From NCBI RefSeq assembly GCF_030406325.1, contig NZ_JAUEQY010000005.1, positions 345,970 to 409,969 on the forward strand: a DNA stretch of 64,000 bases, given 5' to 3'. A model generated the notes under the pieces. That model saw only the letters and a program-made list of their open reading frames with translations. It was not told the origin of the DNA and did no database searches. The DNA is from Actinomadura sp. DC4 (GTDB lineage Bacteria > Actinomycetota > Actinomycetes > Streptosporangiales > Streptosporangiaceae). The translations under genes and the position numbers were made by a program. Shown one piece after another: positions 18,630 to 27,147 of this stretch; positions within the stretch are counted from its first letter, which is position 1, and every line of letters begins with the position of its first letter.

Positions 18630-19571
18630 ATGAACGAACCGACCATGGCGCTCTCGGCCACCGGGCTCCGCAAGTCGTACGGGGAAAAGCTCGTCCTCGA
18701 CGGCATCGACCTGAACGTCGCCGAGGGAACGATCTTCTCCCTGCTCGGCCCGAACGGCGCCGGCAAGACCACCACCGTGCAGATCCTGTCCACGCTCGTC
18801 GCCGCCGACGACGGCCACGTGAGCGTCGCCGGCCACGACCTGAGCCGCGACCCCGACGGCGTACGCGCCGCGATCGGCGTCACCGGGCAGTTCTCCGCGG
18901 TCGACAACCTGCTCACCGGCCAGGAGAACCTCATCTTGATGGCCGACCTGCACCACCTGGGCCGCAAGGCCGGGCGGCGCCGCGCCGCCGAGCTCCTCGA
19001 AGTGTTCGACCTGGCCGAGGCCGGCGTGAAGACGGCCGCGACCTACTCCGGCGGGATGCGCCGCCGCCTCGACCTGGCGATGACGCTCGTCGGCAGCCCT
19101 CGCGTCATCTTCCTGGACGAGCCGACCACCGGCCTGGACCCGCGCAGCCGCCGGGACATGTGGCAGATCATCCGCGAACTCGTCGCCGGCGGCGTGACCG
19201 TCCTCCTCACCACGCAGTACCTGGAGGAGGCCGACCAGCTCGCCGACCGCATCGCGGTCCTCGACCACGGACGGCTGGTCGCCGAGGGGACGCCGGACGA
19301 GCTCAAGCGCCTGGTCCCCGGCGGCCACATCCGCCTGCGGTTCGGCGCCGAGGACGGACTCGCCGCCGCCGCCCGCCTGCTCGGCGAGGTGTCGCGCGAC
19401 GACGAGGCGCTCACCCTGCGGGTGCCCAGCGACGGCGGCGTCGAGTCGCTGCGGTCCCTCCTCGACCGGCTCGACGGGATCGCGATCTCCTCCCTGTCGG
19501 TGCACACGCCCGACCTCGATGACGTCTTCCTCGCCCTGACCGGGCACGACCAGAAAGAGACCGTCCGATGA
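18630..19571 (+). CDS. ABC exporter ATP-binding protein, DrrA family
   Basis: 313 residues. Couples ATP hydrolysis to drug/lipid export by the adjacent permease. Walker A GPNGAGKTTT, Q-loop ATGVTGQFSAVD-type segment (IGVTGQFSAVDNLLTG), signature YSGGMRRRLDLAM, Walker B VIFLDEPTTGLDP and H-loop LLTTQYLEEAD; a C-terminal domain of about 80 residues typical of daunorubicin-type DrrA follows. ATG 18630 fits the leaderless promoter; the ATG at 18621 is less likely. Overlaps the permease gene by ATGA. Confidence 0.93.
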   Translation: MNEPTMALSATGLRKSYGEKLVLDGIDLNVAEGTIFSLLGPNGAGKTTTVQILSTLVAADDGHVSVAGHDLSRDPDGVRAAIGVTGQFSAVDNLLTGQENLILMADLHHLGRKAGRRRAAELLEVFDLAEAGVKTAATYSGGMRRRLDLAMTLVGSPRVIFLDEPTTGLDPRSRRDMWQIIRELVAGGVTVLLTTQYLEEADQLADRIAVLDHGRLVAEGTPDELKRLVPGGHIRLRFGAEDGLAAAARLLGEVSRDDEALTLRVPSDGGVESLRSLLDRLDGIAISSLSVHTPDLDDVFLALTGHDQKETVR

Positions 19572-20338
19572 GCACTGTGTCCCTCGCCGCGCGCGACTCG
19601 GCGACGATGCTGCGCCGCAACCTCCGGCACGCGCTCCGCTACCCCTCGATGTCACTGTCGACCGCCGCCATGCCGATCATCTTCATGCTGCTGTTCGTGT
19701 ACGTCTTCGGCTCCACACTGGGCGCCGGCATCGGCGGAGGCAGGTACGTCGACTACGTCGCACCCGGTGTCATCTTGATGACCGCGGCGGCCGGGGCGAT
19801 CTCGACGTCGGTGTCGGTCTGCATGGACATGACCGAGGGCATCGTCGCCCGGTTCCGCACGATGGCGATCTCCCGGGTCTCGGTGCTGACCGGGCACGTC
19901 GTGGGAAGCATGATCCAGACGGCGTTCGGCATGGTCCTCGTGACCGGCGTCGCGCTGCTGATCGGCTTCCGGCCCAGCGCCGGTCCGGCGGAGTGGGCCG
20001 CGGCGATCGGCGTCCTGCTCATGCTGACGCTGGCGCTCACCTGGCTGGCGGTCGCCTTCGGGCTCGTCTCCGACCGGCCCGAGACCGCGAGCAACCTCCC
20101 GCTGCCGCTGACGCTGCTGCCCTTCCTCGGGAGCGGTTTCGTGCCGACCGGCTCGATGCCGGCCGGAGTGCGGCAGTTCGCCGAGTACCAGCCCTTCACG
20201 CCGATCACCGAGACGCTGCGCGGACTGCTCATGGGGACGCCGATCGGCCACAGCGCGCTGATCGCCGTCGCCTGGTGCGCCGCCATCGCGCTCGGCGGGT
20301 ACCTGTGGGCGAAGACACGGTTCAACCGTGCGCGATAG
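19568..20338 (+). CDS. ABC exporter permease, DrrB family
   Basis: 256 residues, six predicted membrane helices starting with STAAMPIIFMLLFVYVFGS and ending LIAVAWCAAIALGGYLW. The ABC-2 motif region EGIVARFRTMAISR and the late PFTPITETLRGLL segment are typical of DrrB. With the upstream ATPase it forms a two-gene exporter; substrates of close relatives are antibiotics or lipids, but none can be named here. Confidence 0.92.
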   Translation: MSTVSLAARDSATMLRRNLRHALRYPSMSLSTAAMPIIFMLLFVYVFGSTLGAGIGGGRYVDYVAPGVILMTAAAGAISTSVSVCMDMTEGIVARFRTMAISRVSVLTGHVVGSMIQTAFGMVLVTGVALLIGFRPSAGPAEWAAAIGVLLMLTLALTWLAVAFGLVSDRPETASNLPLPLTLLPFLGSGFVPTGSMPAGVRQFAEYQPFTPITETLRGLLMGTPIGHSALIAVAWCAAIALGGYLWAKTRFNRAR

Positions 20339-20373
20339 TTCGACATACGACGATTTCGGAACCTGGAGGAACG

Positions 20374-21099
20374 ATGCTCACGATCGGCCGGCTCGCCGCG
20401 TACGTCGGGGTGACGGTGCGCGCGGTGCGCCACTACCACCAGCGCGGCCTGCTGGCCGAGCCGGAGCGCGATGCCTCGGGCTACCGCCGGTACGACGCGC
20501 AAGCGGTGATCGACCTGATCCGGATCAAGACGCTGTCGGACGCCGGCGTGCCGCTGGCGCGGATCGCGGAGCTGCTCGACGCCGGGCCTGAGAGCTTCGC
20601 CCGCGCCGTCACCGAGATCGACGAGGCGCTGACGACGCGGATCGCCGACCTCCAGCGGCAGCGGAAGCGGATCGCCGAACTCGTCGGCGGCGACCGCCTG
20701 TTCCTGCCGCCCGAGGTCACCGGCTACCTCGACGCGCTGCGCGACGCCGGGGTCAGCCCGCGTTCGGTCCGGCTCGAACGCGACGGCTGGATCATGCTCG
20801 CGGCGCGGTCCCCGGAGGACGTACGGGTGTGGGCCAAGGAGAAGCAGGCGATGTTCGCGGACCCGGACTTCCAGCGCGTCTACCTCGCGTACGACCAGGC
20901 GCGCGACTGGGATCCGGCCGACCCCCGGCTGGAGCGGCTCGCCGACGACATCGTCGCCTTCTCCGGCAGCGGGGACGACGGGTCCTGGGCGACGGACGAC
21001 CCGCTGATCGAGACCCTGGTCGCCTCGCAGCCGGGGTCCTCAACACCCGCGTGGGACCGGTTGAACCGGCTGTGCACGGAGAGAATGTCCGGCCGGTGA
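20374..21099 (+). CDS. MerR family regulator with effector-binding C-terminus
   Basis: 241 residues. The winged helix MLTIGRLAAYVGVTVRAVRHYHQRGLL and the coiled coil are followed by about 130 residues that are not a simple metal-binding loop, suggesting an organic ligand. GGAGGA stands 5 bases before ATG 20374. It lies 35 bases downstream of drrB and likely shares the transcript, so it would control its own operon through the MerR-type promoter at 18591. Confidence 0.9.
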   Translation: MLTIGRLAAYVGVTVRAVRHYHQRGLLAEPERDASGYRRYDAQAVIDLIRIKTLSDAGVPLARIAELLDAGPESFARAVTEIDEALTTRIADLQRQRKRIAELVGGDRLFLPPEVTGYLDALRDAGVSPRSVRLERDGWIMLAARSPEDVRVWAKEKQAMFADPDFQRVYLAYDQARDWDPADPRLERLADDIVAFSGSGDDGSWATDDPLIETLVASQPGSSTPAWDRLNRLCTERMSGR

Positions 21100-21256
21100 C
21101 CTGCCGATATGACGTTCGCCACACGGCCGCGTACAGAAACGGGGCTCCCGTGGGCTGGCGGTAAAGCTACTGCTCGGTAGGATGCGAACCCCCGCACGTA
21201 CCTTTCAGTCGCTGGTCATACGCTGGCTGCCAGTGCCGTACCAGGAGGACGGAAAC

Positions 21257-23401
21257 GTGGTTCTCAGGTTGATCATCGGACTCCTCGCGACGGCGGTGGC
21301 GCTCGCGCTCGCCGGTCGGCGGGTCCTGTTCCTCTACCGCCTCGCGACGAGCGGCCAGCCCGCGCCCGACCGCGTCGCCTCGGCCAAGGACAACGTCGGC
21401 GAGGACGTCAAGGGTCAGGTCGTGGAGGTCCTCGGGCAGAAGAAGCTGCTCAAGTGGACCGTGCCCGGCCTCGCGCACTTCTTCGTGATGTGGGCCTTCA
21501 TCATCCTCGCCACCGTCTACCTCGAGGCGTACGGCGCGCTGATCTTCGGGCTCGACTTCCACATCCCGCTCGTCGGCAAGTGGGACGCGCTCGGCTTCCT
21601 GCAGGACTTCATCGCCGTGGCCGCCTTCCTCGGCCTCGTCGTCTTCGCGGGCATCCGGCTCAAGAACTCCCCGAAGAAGCTCGACCGCAAGTCGCGCTTC
21701 AAGGGCTCGCACCTCGGCGGCGCGTGGCTCGTCCTGTTCATGATCTTCAACGTCGTCTGGACGATGTTCCTGTTCCGCGGGGCCGGCGTCGCCACGGGCA
21801 ACTTCCCGTACGGCGACGGGGCCTTCATGTCCCACCTCGTGGGCAGCGCGCTCAAGCCGCTCGGCCACGGCGCCGACGAGGCCCTGGAGTCCGTCGGCCT
21901 GCTGCTGCACATCGGCGTCATGCTGGTGTTCCTGATCATCGTGCTCAACTCCAAGCACTTGCACATCTTCCTGGCCCCGCTCAACGTCATGTTCAAGCGG
22001 CGCCCGGACGGCCTCGGGGCGGTGCAGCCGATGATGAGCGACGGCAAGCCGATCGACTTCGAAGAGGCCGACCCGGACGAGGACACCTTCGGCCGGGGCA
22101 AGATCGAGGACTTCACCTGGAAGGGCTTCCTCGACTTCGCCTCGTGTACGGAGTGCGGCCGCTGCCAGTCGCAGTGCCCCGCCTGGAACACCGGGAAGCC
22201 GCTGTCGCCCAAGACGCTCATCATGGACCTGCGCGACCACGCGCTGGCCAAGGCGCCCTACATCCTGGCCGACGAGGCCGACCGGGAGAACCTCCCCGAA
22301 GACGTCCTCAAGGAGGCCGGCCGCCCGCTGGTCGGCGACGCGGCCTCGATGGGCGTCATCGACCCCGACGTGCTGTGGTCCTGCACCAACTGCGGCGCCT
22401 GCGTCGAGCAGTGCCCGGTCGACATCGAGCACATCGACCACATCGTCGACATGCGGCGCTACCAGGTCATGATCGAGTCGAGCTTCCCCTCCGAGGCCGG
22501 CGTCATGCTGAAGAACCTGGAGAACAAGGGCAACCCGTGGGGCATGTCCGAGACGAAACGCGCCGAGTGGATCGAGGAGCTCGACTTCGACGTTCCGATG
22601 GTCGAGGACAAGATGCCCGAGGACACCGAATACCTCTTCTGGGTCGGCTGCGCGGGCGCTCTGGAGGACCGGGCCAAGAAGACCACCAAGGCGGTCGCGG
22701 AGCTGCTGCACATCGCGGGCGTGAAGTTCGCCGTGCTCGGCCCGATGGAGGCGTGCAGCGGCGACCCGGCGCGGCGCCTCGGCATGGAGTTCGTCTTCCA
22801 GATGCTCGCCCAGCAGAACGTCGAGACGCTCAACGAGGCGGGCGTGAAGAAGATCGTCGCGACCTGCCCGCACTGCTTCAACACGCTCGCGAACGAATAC
22901 CCGCAGCTCGGCGGCACGTACGAGGTCGTGCACCACACCCAGCTGCTGTCCCACCTCGTGGAGACCGGCAAGCTCACGCCGGTCACGCCGATCGAGGAGA
23001 AGATCACCTACCACGACCCGTGCTTCCTGGGCCGGCACAACAAGGTCTACTCCCAGCCGCGCGACATCATGGCCAAGGTCCCGGGCGTGCAGACGCAGGA
23101 GATGCACCGCTGCAAGGACCGCGGCTTCTGCTGCGGCGCGGGCGGCGCGCGGATGTGGATGGAAGAGCGCATCGGCAAGCGCATCAACACCGAGCGCGTG
23201 GACGAGGCGCTGGAGACCGACCCGGACACCGTGTCCACGGCCTGCCCGTTCTGCCTCGTGATGCTGGGTGACGCGATCAACGAGAAGAAGTCCTCGGGCG
23301 GCGCGCGTGAGTCGCTCGAGGTGGTCGACGTGTCCCAGCTGCTGATCAGGTCCATCAAGGGCGAGGCGGAGCCCGAGCCGGAGCCGGCCGTCGCGGAGTA
23401 G
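21257..23401 (+). CDS. Membrane-bound Fe-S oxidoreductase (heterodisulfide-reductase-related)
   Basis: 714 residues. About five N-terminal membrane helices (residues 1-245) resemble the haem-binding NarI/HdrE-like part, then two [4Fe-4S] ferredoxin motifs (CTECGRCQSQCP and CTNCGACVEQCP) and two CCG domains (around the C...C of VATCPHCFNTLANEYP, and RGFCCGAGGARMWME). This architecture passes electrons between the quinone pool and a partner, often an acyl-CoA/electron-transfer flavoprotein system. GTG 21257 follows AGGAGG at ideal spacing; upstream in-frame codons to 21182 look untranslated. Confidence 0.9.
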   Translation: MVLRLIIGLLATAVALALAGRRVLFLYRLATSGQPAPDRVASAKDNVGEDVKGQVVEVLGQKKLLKWTVPGLAHFFVMWAFIILATVYLEAYGALIFGLDFHIPLVGKWDALGFLQDFIAVAAFLGLVVFAGIRLKNSPKKLDRKSRFKGSHLGGAWLVLFMIFNVVWTMFLFRGAGVATGNFPYGDGAFMSHLVGSALKPLGHGADEALESVGLLLHIGVMLVFLIIVLNSKHLHIFLAPLNVMFKRRPDGLGAVQPMMSDGKPIDFEEADPDEDTFGRGKIEDFTWKGFLDFASCTECGRCQSQCPAWNTGKPLSPKTLIMDLRDHALAKAPYILADEADRENLPEDVLKEAGRPLVGDAASMGVIDPDVLWSCTNCGACVEQCPVDIEHIDHIVDMRRYQVMIESSFPSEAGVMLKNLENKGNPWGMSETKRAEWIEELDFDVPMVEDKMPEDTEYLFWVGCAGALEDRAKKTTKAVAELLHIAGVKFAVLGPMEACSGDPARRLGMEFVFQMLAQQNVETLNEAGVKKIVATCPHCFNTLANEYPQLGGTYEVVHHTQLLSHLVETGKLTPVTPIEEKITYHDPCFLGRHNKVYSQPRDIMAKVPGVQTQEMHRCKDRGFCCGAGGARMWMEERIGKRINTERVDEALETDPDTVSTACPFCLVMLGDAINEKKSSGGARESLEVVDVSQLLIRSIKGEAEPEPEPAVAE

Positions 23402-23418
23402 TCCGGCGCTTCTTGAGG

Positions 23419-23446
23419 AAACGGGTCCGCCTCGGCGGGCCCGTTT
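23419..23446 (+). terminator. Terminator of the Fe-S oxidoreductase gene
   Basis: A 13-bp stem, AAACGGGTCCGCC with GGCGGGCCCGTTT (one G-T pair), 2-base loop. The A-rich 5' side and T-rich 3' side make it usable on both strands. Confidence 0.75.
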
Positions 23447-23473
23447 CGCCGTTCCGGGACCGAGAAAAGACTT

Positions 23474-23517
23474 GGCGGCGCCATCCCGGGGGGAGCGGGG
23501 ATTGGGATGGCGCCGCC
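23474..23517 (-). terminator. Strong hairpin, probable minus-strand terminator
   Basis: Perfect 14-bp stem GGCGGCGCCATCCC / GGGATGGCGCCGCC with a 16-base loop. On the minus strand it is followed by AAGTCTTTTCTC, a T-rich tail. It could end the AhpD-like transcript (218 bases past its stop) or a small RNA starting near 23520. Confidence 0.65.
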
Positions 23518-23534
23518 TACGTCCTAGCAGATCG

Positions 23535-23550
23535 TGTGACGAAGGTCACA
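23535..23550. promoter_or_regulatory. Crp-type palindrome TGTGA-N6-TCACA
   Basis: TGTGACGAAGGTCACA is a perfect match to the Crp/Cmr half sites. It lies between convergent genes rather than in front of either. On the minus strand it overlaps a possible -35 (GTGACC) spaced 17 bases from TAGGAC (23521-23526). Confidence 0.5.
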
Positions 23551-23734
23551 GGGACTCACGTCAACCAAACCCGCCAGTAACGCGTCGGGTCCGACGGTAC
23601 CGCCTTTTGCGGCGAGTTAGCCACCCCTGCACCCGAGAATTACCGCCTCCGCAACCATTTGGACACTCTGCGCGAGAATATGGGTGGAATATGCGGCTTT
23701 ACGTGGTGGTCTCGCCCGAGGTCGGCAGATCGGC

Positions 23735-24208
23735 TCAGGACCACTGGCCGGGCTGGTAGTCGCCGGCCGGCTGCTGGACGATGACGTTCAGGCGGTTGTA
23801 CGTGTTGATGACGGCGATGATCGACACCAGGGCGGCGAGCTGCTCCTCGTCGTAGTACTTGGCGGCGTTCGCCCAGGCCTCGTCGGTGACGCCGCCCGCG
23901 GCGTCGGCGATCCGGGTGCCCTGCTCGGCGAGCTCGAGGGCGGCGCGCTCGGCCTCGGTGAAGACCGTCGCCTCCCGCCAGGCCGCGACGAGGTGGAGCC
24001 GCTGCGCGGTCTCCCCGGCGTGCGCGGCGTCCTTGGTGTGCATGTCGGTGCAGTAGCCGCAGCCGTTGATCTGGCTGGCGCGGATCTTCACCAGCTCCTG
24101 CGTCGCGGCCGGCAGATCCGAGCCGGACACGGCCTTACCCGCCGCGTTGAGGGCCTTCATGACGCTCATCGCGACGGAGCTGTCGAAGATGTTGAGACGG
24201 GCTTCCAT
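23735..24208 (-). CDS. AhpD-like carboxymuconolactone decarboxylase family protein
   Basis: 157 residues. The motif QINGCGYCTDMHTKDA carries the CxxC...H of AhpD-type peroxidase/alkylhydroperoxidase reductants; the helical repeat ETAQRLHLVAAWREATVFTEAERAALELAE is typical. It probably handles peroxides in the cytosol. ATG 24208 follows GGGAGATC. Encoded alone, between a hairpin terminator and the peptide gene upstream. Confidence 0.9.
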   Translation of the reverse strand: MEARLNIFDSSVAMSVMKALNAAGKAVSGSDLPAATQELVKIRASQINGCGYCTDMHTKDAAHAGETAQRLHLVAAWREATVFTEAERAALELAEQGTRIADAAGGVTDEAWANAAKYYDEEQLAALVSIIAVINTYNRLNVIVQQPAGDYQPGQWS

Positions 24209-24323
24209 GGGGATCTCCCTGCTGTGGTGCGGTTACACCTCTTTGACCGGACAGCGGGGCGGGACGTGACACGGTGCGCGTGTGACGCGCGTCTCGTACG
24301 GCGGGCTCGGCGGTGAAAGGGGA

Positions 24324-24354
24324 GGGCCTGACCGCGGTGATCGCGGTCAGGCCC
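24324..24354 (-). terminator. Terminator of the small exported peptide gene
   Basis: 13-bp perfect stem GGGCCTGACCGCG / CGCGGTCAGGCCC with a 5-base loop, 28 bases after the stop at 24382 on the minus strand. Confidence 0.7.
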
Positions 24355-24381
24355 CTGTTCGTCTGTGAAACTCCGGCGGAC

Positions 24382-24654
24382 CTAGCGGTGCCAGTAGTGC
24401 GGGTAGTGGTGCCACCGGTTCCAGCCGTTGTTGTAGCCGGGGTCGTACGCGGCCGGCGGGTAGTACGGGTTGGTGACGTAGCTGGAACACCATGCCGGCC
24501 GGATGTAGCCGGGCGTGGTGTAACAGGCGGCCGGAACGTCCGAAACGGCCGACGGGCTGGCAGCAAGACGGTCCGCCTGAGCGGGACCGCAGAGCAGGAC
24601 GACGCTCGTGGCGGCCCCTGCCAGGATCCCTGTTGCGGTGAGCTTCTTGAGCAC
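24382..24654 (-). CDS. Small exported Tyr/His/Trp-rich peptide, unknown function
   Basis: 90 residues. A signal peptide (LKKLTATGILAGAATSVVLL, cleavage likely after CGPAQA) leaves about 63 residues with three or more Pro-Tyr pairs, two Cys and the end WNRWHHYPHYWHR. The aromatic/His tail could bind metal or cell wall, but this is a guess. GGGGGGAAACA precedes the ATG and a strong terminator follows, so it is likely a real single-gene unit. No family recognised. Confidence 0.8.
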   Translation of the reverse strand: MLKKLTATGILAGAATSVVLLCGPAQADRLAASPSAVSDVPAACYTTPGYIRPAWCSSYVTNPYYPPAAYDPGYNNGWNRWHHYPHYWHR

Positions 24655-24952
24655 TGTTTCCCCCCGAAATCGTGAATCTCCGTGACCCGATGAACGGGGT
24701 CACGTCTGAAGGGATATCCCAGCCGCCGGTCGATGACACCGACCACGCTCGACCCTTGGTTAATTGTTAACGCTAAGTACGTTATTCCTGCGTGTACGTC
24801 CTGTTATTTCGGTACGCCGAATCGGCCCGTTGATCATCGGTCGCGCCTGGAGGGTGGCAGAGGGAAAGTTCCGGGTTCGCTCCAAATGGAGGCATTTGTT
24901 CCGCTAGGGTGCTAGCCGGTACGCCCGGGGCTGCCGATACGCCGGAGGACAA
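24655..24952. other. Divergent promoter interval between the peptide gene and the rpfB-like gene
   Basis: About 300 bases, AT-richer than its flanks around 24760-24815 (TTAATTGTTAACGCTAAG). It must contain promoters for both genes and leaves room for a 5' leader before the resuscitation-promoting factor gene. Inverted TTAATTGTTAA around 24759-24769 could be an operator. No riboswitch could be assigned by eye. Confidence 0.4.
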
Positions 24953-25732
24953 GTGCGCCTTTCCGTGGTCATCACCAGTCTCGCGATGCTCGCGATCGCC
25001 GCATCGGGGTGCGGAACCTCGAAGGCGAACGACCAGAAGGTCGCGGACGTGCCGCGCGCGACCCCCACGCCGCACAAGGTCGTCGTGGTGGTCGACCACA
25101 AGAAGCGCGCCGAGACCATGACGACGGCCGGCACGGTGCAGGACGTGCTCGCGCAGTTGGGCCTGAAGCTCGGCCCCCACGACCTGGTGACCCCGCCCGC
25201 GACCGCCGCTCCCGACGCGACCATCAAGGTCATCCGCCTGCTGTCCGACCCGGTGACCAAGAACGTGAAGATCCAGCCGCCGGTCGTACGGAAGAAGAGC
25301 TCGAAGGTCGCCGCCTTCAGCCAGAAGGTGACGCGGAGGGGCCGCGCCGGCCTGAAGACGGTGCAGATCGCGTACGTCTCGCGGCACGGCAAGAAGGTCA
25401 AGGCCGTCATCTCGCAAAAGATCAAGCGCAAGCCGGTGTCGGAGATCATCGCCGTCGGCCCGCAGCCCTCGGGCGCCGGCTCCGCCGCCAGGCTCAACTG
25501 GAGTGCCCTGGCCAAGTGCGAGTCGGGCGGCAACCCGGGCGCGGTCAACCCGTCGGGTTACTACGGCCTGTACCAGTTCAATCGCCAGTCGTGGGCGACG
25601 GTCGGCGGCTCGGGCCTGCCCAGCCAGGCCTCCGCGGCGGAGCAGACCTACCGCGCGCAGCTCCTGTACAACCGGGTCGGCGGTCGCTGGCAGGGCCAGT
25701 GGCCGAGCTGCGGTCACTTCCTCTTCAGCTAG
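24953..25732 (+). CDS. Resuscitation-promoting factor, RpfB-like lipoprotein
   Basis: 259 residues. Cell-wall lytic transglycosylase-type enzyme that wakes dormant cells. A signal with a lipobox-like end (LAIAASGCGTS) is followed by one DUF348 unit (KVVVVVDHKKRAETMTTAGTVQDVLAQLGL), a G5-like region (about 115-165) and a C-terminal Rpf domain with LNWSALAKCESGGNPGAVNPSGYYGLYQFNRQSW, including the catalytic Glu in CESGGN and the paired Cys near the end (WPSCGHF). RpfB usually has three DUF348 units; this one is short. GTG 24953 follows GGAGG. Confidence 0.92.
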   Translation: MRLSVVITSLAMLAIAASGCGTSKANDQKVADVPRATPTPHKVVVVVDHKKRAETMTTAGTVQDVLAQLGLKLGPHDLVTPPATAAPDATIKVIRLLSDPVTKNVKIQPPVVRKKSSKVAAFSQKVTRRGRAGLKTVQIAYVSRHGKKVKAVISQKIKRKPVSEIIAVGPQPSGAGSAARLNWSALAKCESGGNPGAVNPSGYYGLYQFNRQSWATVGGSGLPSQASAAEQTYRAQLLYNRVGGRWQGQWPSCGHFLFS

Positions 25733-25922
25733 CTTTCCGGCAGGGCTGGGACAGGGGCTCCTCGGGGACCACGCGACGGCTCTGGTGTGGCAGTAGGCGG
25801 CCGTAAGACTCCCGACGGTGATGATTCCGTCACGTAGTGGCAAGGCTTCCGTGTGTGGTGTGCCCGCTGACATCGCGAAGATCACCCTGATATCACTATC
25901 TGTGTTGGCAAAAGAACAGAAG

Positions 25923-26165
25923 GTGAGCAGGATCGTGGGCGAGAAGGTCACATCGCGGGACGAGGTGCTCTCCCTGGCGGCCGGGATGGCCGACCTGGTC
26001 GCAGAGGGAATGCGCGATCTGGCGCGGCGGCTCCCCGGCCTCACCGAGGCACGCCAGGAGCTACGGGCGCGCGGCGAACTGGCGCTGAAACGCGTCGGCG
26101 CGGAGCCGAGGGCGCACATGGAAGTACTGGCGCGAAAGGCCGCCGAGCGGGCGAACGATGGCTGA
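25923..26165 (+). CDS. Small helical protein of the polyprenyl operon
   Basis: About 80 residues, mostly amphipathic helix: EKVTSRDEVLSLAAGMADLVAEGMRDLARRLPG then a basic ELRARGELALKRV stretch. No membrane segment. Its end overlaps the start of the polyprenyl synthase gene by 8 bases, so it is translationally coupled to it. The start is uncertain: GTG 25923, GTG 25935 and an ATG at 25818 are all in frame. No family recognised; possibly an accessory subunit of the synthase. Confidence 0.6.
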   Translation: MSRIVGEKVTSRDEVLSLAAGMADLVAEGMRDLARRLPGLTEARQELRARGELALKRVGAEPRAHMEVLARKAAERANDG

Positions 26166-27147
26166 CCTCCGGGGCCGGATCGACCAGGCCTTGGACGAGT
26201 TCGTCGATTCGGAGGCCGCGGAGCTGCTGGCCCTGGACGCGGAGCTGGCGCCCGTCGCCGAGCAGATGCGGATCTCCGTCGCCGGCGGCAAACGGATCCG
26301 CCCGGCGTTCTGCTACTGGGGCTGGCGGGCGGCGGGCCAGCCCGACAGCGACGCGATGATCCGCGCGGCCGCGTCGCTGGAGCTGGTGCATGCGGCGGCC
26401 GTCGTCCACGACGATCTCATCGACCGCAGTCCGATGCGGCGCGGCCGGCCAACGGCGCACGAGAAGCTCGGTGACGCTCTGGCCCTCATGGTCGGCGACC
26501 TGCTGATGGCGTGGGCCGGGCAGCTGTTCCACACCTCGGGCCTGCCGCGGACCTTCCTGGCCAGGGCGGTGCCGCTGTGGACGACGATGGGCCGGGAACT
26601 CGTGGCCGGCGAGTGCCTGGAGATCATGCGCACCGGCCTCCCCCACGACGTGGCGCGGTCCCTGACGATCGTGCGGTTCAAGACCGGCTCCTACACGGTC
26701 GAGCGGCCGCTGGAGATCGGTGCGGTGCTCGGCGGCGCGCCCCCGGCCGTACGCGACGCGCTGGCGGAGTACTCCCGTCCGCTCGGCGAGGCGTTCCAGC
26801 TACGGGACGACCTGTGGGGGGTGTTCGGCGACCCGTTACAGACCGGCAAGTCGATCCTGGACGACCTGGCGGGCCGCAAGCCCACCGCCCTGCTGGCGCT
26901 GACCCTGAGCCGGGCGTCCGAGCCCGACCGCCGGCGACTCGACGACCTGCTCGACGCGCCGATGACCCCGGCCGACGCGGCGGAGATCCGGCAGATCATG
27001 CAGGAGTCCGGGGCGCCCGCCGCGGTACGGCAGATGATCGCCGAACGCGCGCAGACCGCGCAGGTGGCGCTCGACAAGGGCGGCCTGACGCTCGATGCCG
27101 CCGATGCCCTGACCCGACTGATCTCCAAGGTGACCGCAGATGCCTGA
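26158..27147 (+). CDS. Polyprenyl diphosphate synthase family protein
   Basis: 329 residues. Trans-prenyltransferase chaining isopentenyl diphosphate onto an allylic primer. Seen: GGKRIRPAF (diphosphate-binding basic residues), first Asp-rich motif VVHDDLIDRS with R-M-R-R-G following, KTGSYTVERPLEIG (KT motif) and second motif LRDDLWGVFGDP. The second reads DDxxG rather than DDxxD, as in a subset of actinobacterial homologues. Chain length cannot be read off with confidence. Overlaps its neighbours on both sides, defining an operon. Confidence 0.93.
   Translation: MADLRGRIDQALDEFVDSEAAELLALDAELAPVAEQMRISVAGGKRIRPAFCYWGWRAAGQPDSDAMIRAAASLELVHAAAVVHDDLIDRSPMRRGRPTAHEKLGDALALMVGDLLMAWAGQLFHTSGLPRTFLARAVPLWTTMGRELVAGECLEIMRTGLPHDVARSLTIVRFKTGSYTVERPLEIGAVLGGAPPAVRDALAEYSRPLGEAFQLRDDLWGVFGDPLQTGKSILDDLAGRKPTALLALTLSRASEPDRRRLDDLLDAPMTPADAAEIRQIMQESGAPAAVRQMIAERAQTAQVALDKGGLTLDAADALTRLISKVTADA

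Larger units (their letters stand above)
23447..23734. other. Interval between two convergent genes, with hairpin and Crp-type palindrome
   Basis: No gene is recognised. It holds the 14-bp hairpin at 23474-23517 and a perfect TGTGA-N6-TCACA palindrome at 23535-23550 (both listed separately). The presence of a regulator site between two 3' ends raises the possibility of an unlisted small transcript. Confidence 0.5.

Noticed and set aside
21167..23107. 646-codon minus-strand open frame opposite the Fe-S oxidoreductase
   Set aside because: Antisense shadow of a gene with clear Fe-S motifs.
24770..24952. Possible ydaO-type (c-di-AMP) riboswitch before the rpfB-like gene
   Set aside because: Such riboswitches do occur before cell-wall genes of actinomycetes, but I could not align the required conserved stems by eye. 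A covariance-model search of 24655-24952 would decide.
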